Assembly (NCBI GenBank): GCA_964030475.1
Contig: CAXIPT010000007.1
Location: forward strand, 2,725,318-2,789,317
Source of the DNA: Tethya wilhelma
Lineage: Eukaryota > Porifera > Demospongiae > Tethyida > Tethyidae
Direction of reading: 5' to 3'
Length of the DNA stretch: 64,000 nt
Shown: positions 60,055 to 64,000 of the stretch, one piece after another
Position numbering within the stretch: the first letter of the stretch is position 1
Layout of the letters: each line of letters begins with the position of its first letter
The notes under the pieces: generated by a model
Told to the model about the DNA's origin: nothing
Seen by the model: the letters and a program-made list of their open reading frames with translations, nothing else
The model's database searches: none
Translations under genes and position numbers: made by a program

Positions 60055-63000
60055 ATGTCTAGATCTGAAGCTACAGATGATACTAAGGTACACGTAATGA
60101 GGCTCTATTTATTAATAAACACATTATAAATTTGTCATAATAACTGATTCTGTCTTGCTTGTGCTTTCAAACAGCTTGCTCTACTGAAGGCTTGTCGAGG
60201 GTACTGGCCTGATACCAAAAAGGTTTTAGAGCTTTTGAAAAATTTACCAGACTTGGACTTCTCCCAGGTAGGTTACTGAATCTTTAGCCAATACTGACTA
60301 TCTGAGACATCCTTTCAATTTCCTCATTTATTCAGTATGATGACACACCACTTGGTGTAGCTGCTCGTGCAGGCAATAAACGTCTTACTGAACTCTTACT
60401 AGAACACCCATTTGATGTCAATGGAGAGGATAAGGTTAATTGATTGCTTTTGTGTACTATTATATTCCACTATTAAGGCTACATGTGTGGCTACATAACA
60501 TTTATTATGGCTGTACAAAAAGGATATTTTTAATTTCTGGATAGCTGTAAAAGGAATAGCTACGGGTGCTCTATGTAACTCTCACATCACAAGGGGTGGT
60601 CACGACCATACCCGCTGTACTATATAACACCCGTGACCGGGATCAAAATTTGATCCGTCCAATTTTTAGGCCTTGACCCTTGATTTCACCACTTAGGAAG
60701 GCCTTGATCGTGATAAATTTGAACTTTGACCCACTAAAATGTGCTATTTGCGATCAATGACCTTTGACCGTTGATCAAAAGCGAGCAGTAAAGCTTTCTT
60801 GACCCTTGATGGGGCCAATTTTTCATGGCTAGAAATTGTAGTACTAACAGTGACATGCAGCTGTGCTACATAAAAAGTACAAGCCTAATTTGCATCTCAT
60901 TAATATGCAAAATTTTGTATTGTAACAATGGCAGAGAAAGCAAAACTTCACTAACTTTAGCTCCGTTTGGCGGAACGAGTGCCAGAGTTCAAGGTCCATT
61001 GATTGAGGAAGTCATAAGTTCAACTCTTCCTGTTTAATAATTTAGGGCGCAAATTTGCAAAACTAGTGAAAAATCGAAATGCTGGATAAAAAGATATAGG
61101 TACTTCCTGTTCTAAAGTAGAGGCAATACTGTGCGATCGCGTTTTTGATATACTCGACATTTGGCCATTTGGCGGAGAAACCGCCAGCCTCCTGGACTTG
61201 AAAAGCTTGCTGTAAGTTACCCAAAAGGTTGAATTAACAGTATTTAGGGCGCAAATTTTTCTAGAGTGTCCTGTTAGCTTGCAATCTGAAGAACAAATTG
61301 CATTCAGTATCACTTTTAGTACTTAGCTACTGAGCAGCTGCCTGATGCATGTAGGCTCATCAATAATTCATATGTCACTACATTTCTAGCCATGTTTGTT
61401 GCTTTGACCCCTTGATCGCATCTTGATCCCAGTCGCGGGTGTTAGTACAGCGGGTATGGTCGTGACCACCTCTTGCATCACGGCATGAACCAAATGTGAG
61501 GGTGAGCATTAATTAGAAAGGATATTTCATTATAGCTTGCATTGCTTTTGTGTAGTGGATTATATTTCTCAAAATTCCAAGAAAAGCTGCAAAGCAATGT
61601 TTGTTTATGATATTAATTTTATTATTCGGGTTAGAGTGTTGAGCAATTTGTCTAAGTCCTGTCCAATTTGCATTTTCCGTTAGTGAGTTATCAAGTTCAC
61701 TTGCAAAAGTGAGTGCCATCTCAGCTCAGATAGAATATAGCCACTAGCTTCCAGATGTATTGCTACATTTGGGGACAATTATTCCCTTTTTGTCTAATCC
61801 TCCCAGATTCCATTAATTTTGTGTATGTATTGTAGACAGAGTACTAACATGTGTGCACCAGGCTCCCTGTTGGTATTTGTCATTATACATTGTTTTCTTC
61901 TTCTCTTTTGTGCAGTATGGCTGGTTAGCTCTGACATTAGCTTCCAAGTTTGGCAAAACCCATATAGCAGAAATATTGATTCAACACAATGCTGATGTCA
62001 ATATGGTTAATCTATATGTATATATATGTATACCTAAGAAGTACAACTACGTGACCTAATAATGTTTTGTAGAACATTTTGCCCATAGTAAGAAACATAA
62101 ATGTTGCCAACAATAAATCTTGATGCAATCTTATTGTTTTTGCTTTCTTTTTACAATTTAGCCATTTCTGTGTCTCATTGCATGTTCTTTATTGCTATTT
62201 ATGACTCTAGTCCCCTGATGGTTGGACGCCACTGATGCTTGCCAGTCTAAATGGATGGACTACAACTGTTGAGTTGCTGATCAGACATAATGCTGATGTA
62301 AATGCAACGACAAAGGCAAGTTATTCAAAACTAACTTAAGTGACCAATGTTTAATAGTCAGCTTAAGGTCAAGCATAGCATAGCATAGCTCTGCAGCGAC
62401 TACGAAAATTTATCAACTCTGAAATTTTCACGATTTACGGTACTTATTATGGTGCTCTTATTAGGATGGTTGGACACCATTGATGTTGGCCAGTAAGGAT
62501 GGAAGAACTGAAGTTGTGAAGTTACTGCTAGAACAAAACACTGATGTCAATGCTAGGAAAGAAGTAAGCACTATATATGTATATGTTAGAACATGCCTAC
62601 TATAGGGTGTTATCCTCCGCCCTCGGGTTTACTCAATATTACCTCGTGTATTTCGATAATGCCCATCAGTAGGCATGTTCTAAAATGCTTGTATCCCAGC
62701 GCTTAGACTTGTCGCTAGTTTCTTACCACTTTTGAGCTGTTTGAGAGCAGTTTTGTCTTGAGCAAGAGTTTTAGTCAACTTCGGGTTTATATGCTAAAAT
62801 TCACACTTGAAACAGAGAAAAAATATTATCTACGAGGGAAAGCAAATACACCGTGAAAAAATGTGTTAATAGTATGGCTTCTTGGGATACAAATTAATGA
62901 CTTTAGATCTTGTTGCTATGCTGTGAGGTGCTCTAAATGTCATAGTGCCCCAACCACAGGGTACCTATACATAGCCACAGAGTATGAACACTAATTGATG

Positions 63001-64000
63001 CTTTGGTAATAAAAGCACCGATGGTACACAAGCCTCGGCGGCGGCACACTCTGTCACTTGCAACTTGTGATGAAGCAGCATAAATCACAGCAATGAACCA
63101 GATGAGCAATGCAATGATTATATGAGCTGTTGTCAGATGCTACTGAGCAAACCTATGGGCTACCTGAATCATGTAATATCAGTACTTGGTGACCATGCAG
63201 CTTAGCTAGCTCACTCCATGGTAAACACACTAACACAACTAACTTGTAAGCTCAGAATTTTAGCTTGCAATCAATTGAGTTACTTACCTGTGCAAGCAGC
63301 TAAGCCACCTGAGCCAAGCACATCACATCCAGAGGCTGAGAGCCAGAGCTCTGTCATCTGAAGCACATCCAGTCCAACTATATTTCTAGATAACGCACAC
63401 TATATGTGGGGCATGATTGATGGGTGCAGTTTCGAAAGTAAGCGTTTAGAGAAGCACAAAAGCCTCGTATCTCAGAAACTACAGTGTCTTGCAAGATTCT
63501 ACACAACCATTTTCAAGACAATTTCGATTCATGAACGTAAGTACCTTCGGTTTGGACCATAGAGCTGCCATTCTTCACATTATCCCATAACAGACAGATG
63601 CACACACACACAACGACTACCGTAATCCTCTGCACGTGATACTCACGCGCCGAGGCTTAATAATATTTTAAACTGCTTCTTAATTTGGCTGGAAGATAAC
63701 TTCTTTCTGACTCTATCCAGTCTCGACAGCTCTTTCTACCTTCAAATTCAGCTTGTGCTACGTAAGCTATAAACTACTAGTGATTCGGAGAACTGATACT
63801 TTTCTGTTGTCCAAGCAAATAATATGAAAATTCAACAAGAATCTAGTTTTAGAAATAATTCCTAAACCAATGACTAAACCAATATGAGATTACTTTTCTT
63901 CTAGGGTGGTTGGACAGCGCTGATGATGGCCAGTCAGGATGGAAGGACTGATATTGTGAAGCTGTTGTTGAAGCACAATGTTGCTATCAATGAAAGAACA
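60055..64000 (+). CDS. Ankyrin-repeat protein, about one repeat per exon, runs off the window
   Basis: Exons: 60055-60087, 60175-60267, 60336-60434, 61916-62005, 62211-62315, 62465-62563, 63905-64000 (open). All boundaries are phase 0, and most repeat exons are 90-105 nt, i.e. a single ~33-residue ankyrin repeat: TPLGVAARAGNKRLTELLLE, GWLALTLASKFGKTHIAEIL, GWTPLMLASLNGWTTTVELL, GWTPLMLASKDGRTEVVKLL, GWTALMMASQDGRTDIVKLL. The start MSRSEATDDTK is followed by a helix (LALLKACRGYWPDTKKVLEL). The donor after exon 5 is GC (AAAG|GCAAGT). Ankyrin repeats mediate protein binding; the C-terminal domain that would define the role lies outside. Confidence 0.9.
60592..61475. mobile_element. TIR element in ankyrin gene intron 3
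   Basis: Arms of about 50 bp (GGTGGTCACGACCATACCCG, then CTGTACTA and CACCCGYGACYGGGATCAA) are inverted at 60592-60645 and 61425-61475. CATCA may be the target duplication at both sides. The left interior repeats TTGACC and TTGATC many times. Confidence 0.8.
62387..62442. mobile_element. Half of a MITE (37419-37586 family)
   Basis: CTACGAAAATTTATCAACTC and GAAATTTTCACGATTTACGG match the right half of the element at 37419-37586. The left half is missing. Confidence 0.7.
62590..63030. other. Ankyrin gene intron 6, left part, nothing recognised
   Basis: No repeat or coding signal stands out apart from an ACATGCCTACTATAGG / TAGGCATGTTCTAAAATG pair (about 62592 and 62671) that could be another small inverted repeat. 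Confidence 0.35.
63031..63657. mobile_element. Element with AAGCCTCGGCG ends in ankyrin gene intron 6
   Basis: AAGCCTCGGCG at 63031 is inverted as CGCCGAGGCTT at about 63647. The interior shares blocks with 1066-1176 and 29310-29590. Confidence 0.5.

Overview
The window looks like nuclear DNA of a demosponge, most likely Amphimedon queenslandica or a close relative. This rests on spliced animal genes with GT-AG introns, a two-part gene pairing a Pmp-type beta-helix with a cysteine-rich multi-pass membrane domain (a class I associate with sponges), AT-rich intergenic DNA and a very high density of short inverted-repeat elements (MITEs). No rRNA, tRNA or CRISPR array was recognised. Single N bases at 11092, 13124 and 20035 mark assembly joins, and two of them border duplicated sequence.

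Layout. 1-16 kb is repeat-rich: isolated terminal exons (113-397 +, 2157-2372 -, 13446-13690 -, 15214-15414 -), a candidate 43-residue two-exon gene (8143-8641), a minisatellite (10505-11091), transposon relics and a stop-containing copy of the ZMYND12 last exon (13165-13266). ZMYND12 (axonemal MYND/TPR protein) runs on + from 16363 to 41229 in eight exons. Its large intron 4 holds a second copy of exon 4 (29606-29775), many MITEs, decayed transposon genes and, on the opposite strand, an intronless 4.5-kb Pmp-like membrane protein gene (32225-36711). Downstream on - are a secreted fibrinogen-domain protein (42481-43566) and a ten-exon PIG3-type quinone oxidoreductase (44758-48083) with one in-frame TGA.

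49-58 kb is a duplicated cluster: an intact secreted five-VWC-domain gene (49305-51433), a chimeric FEM1-derived mini-gene (52399-53366), a decayed second VWC gene (53469-55002) and an intact FEM1-family gene (55733-57814). A 922-bp MITE and a Penelope-like relic follow (58.2-59.6 kb). An ankyrin gene with about one repeat per exon starts at 60055 and leaves the window.

The genes are functionally unrelated (cilium, cell surface, secreted, redox, ubiquitin ligase receptor). What unites the window is duplication and repair: exons, flanks and whole genes have been copied and then eroded, and simple repeats now sit directly at several splice acceptors. Homology calls come from recognising motifs by eye; no search was run.
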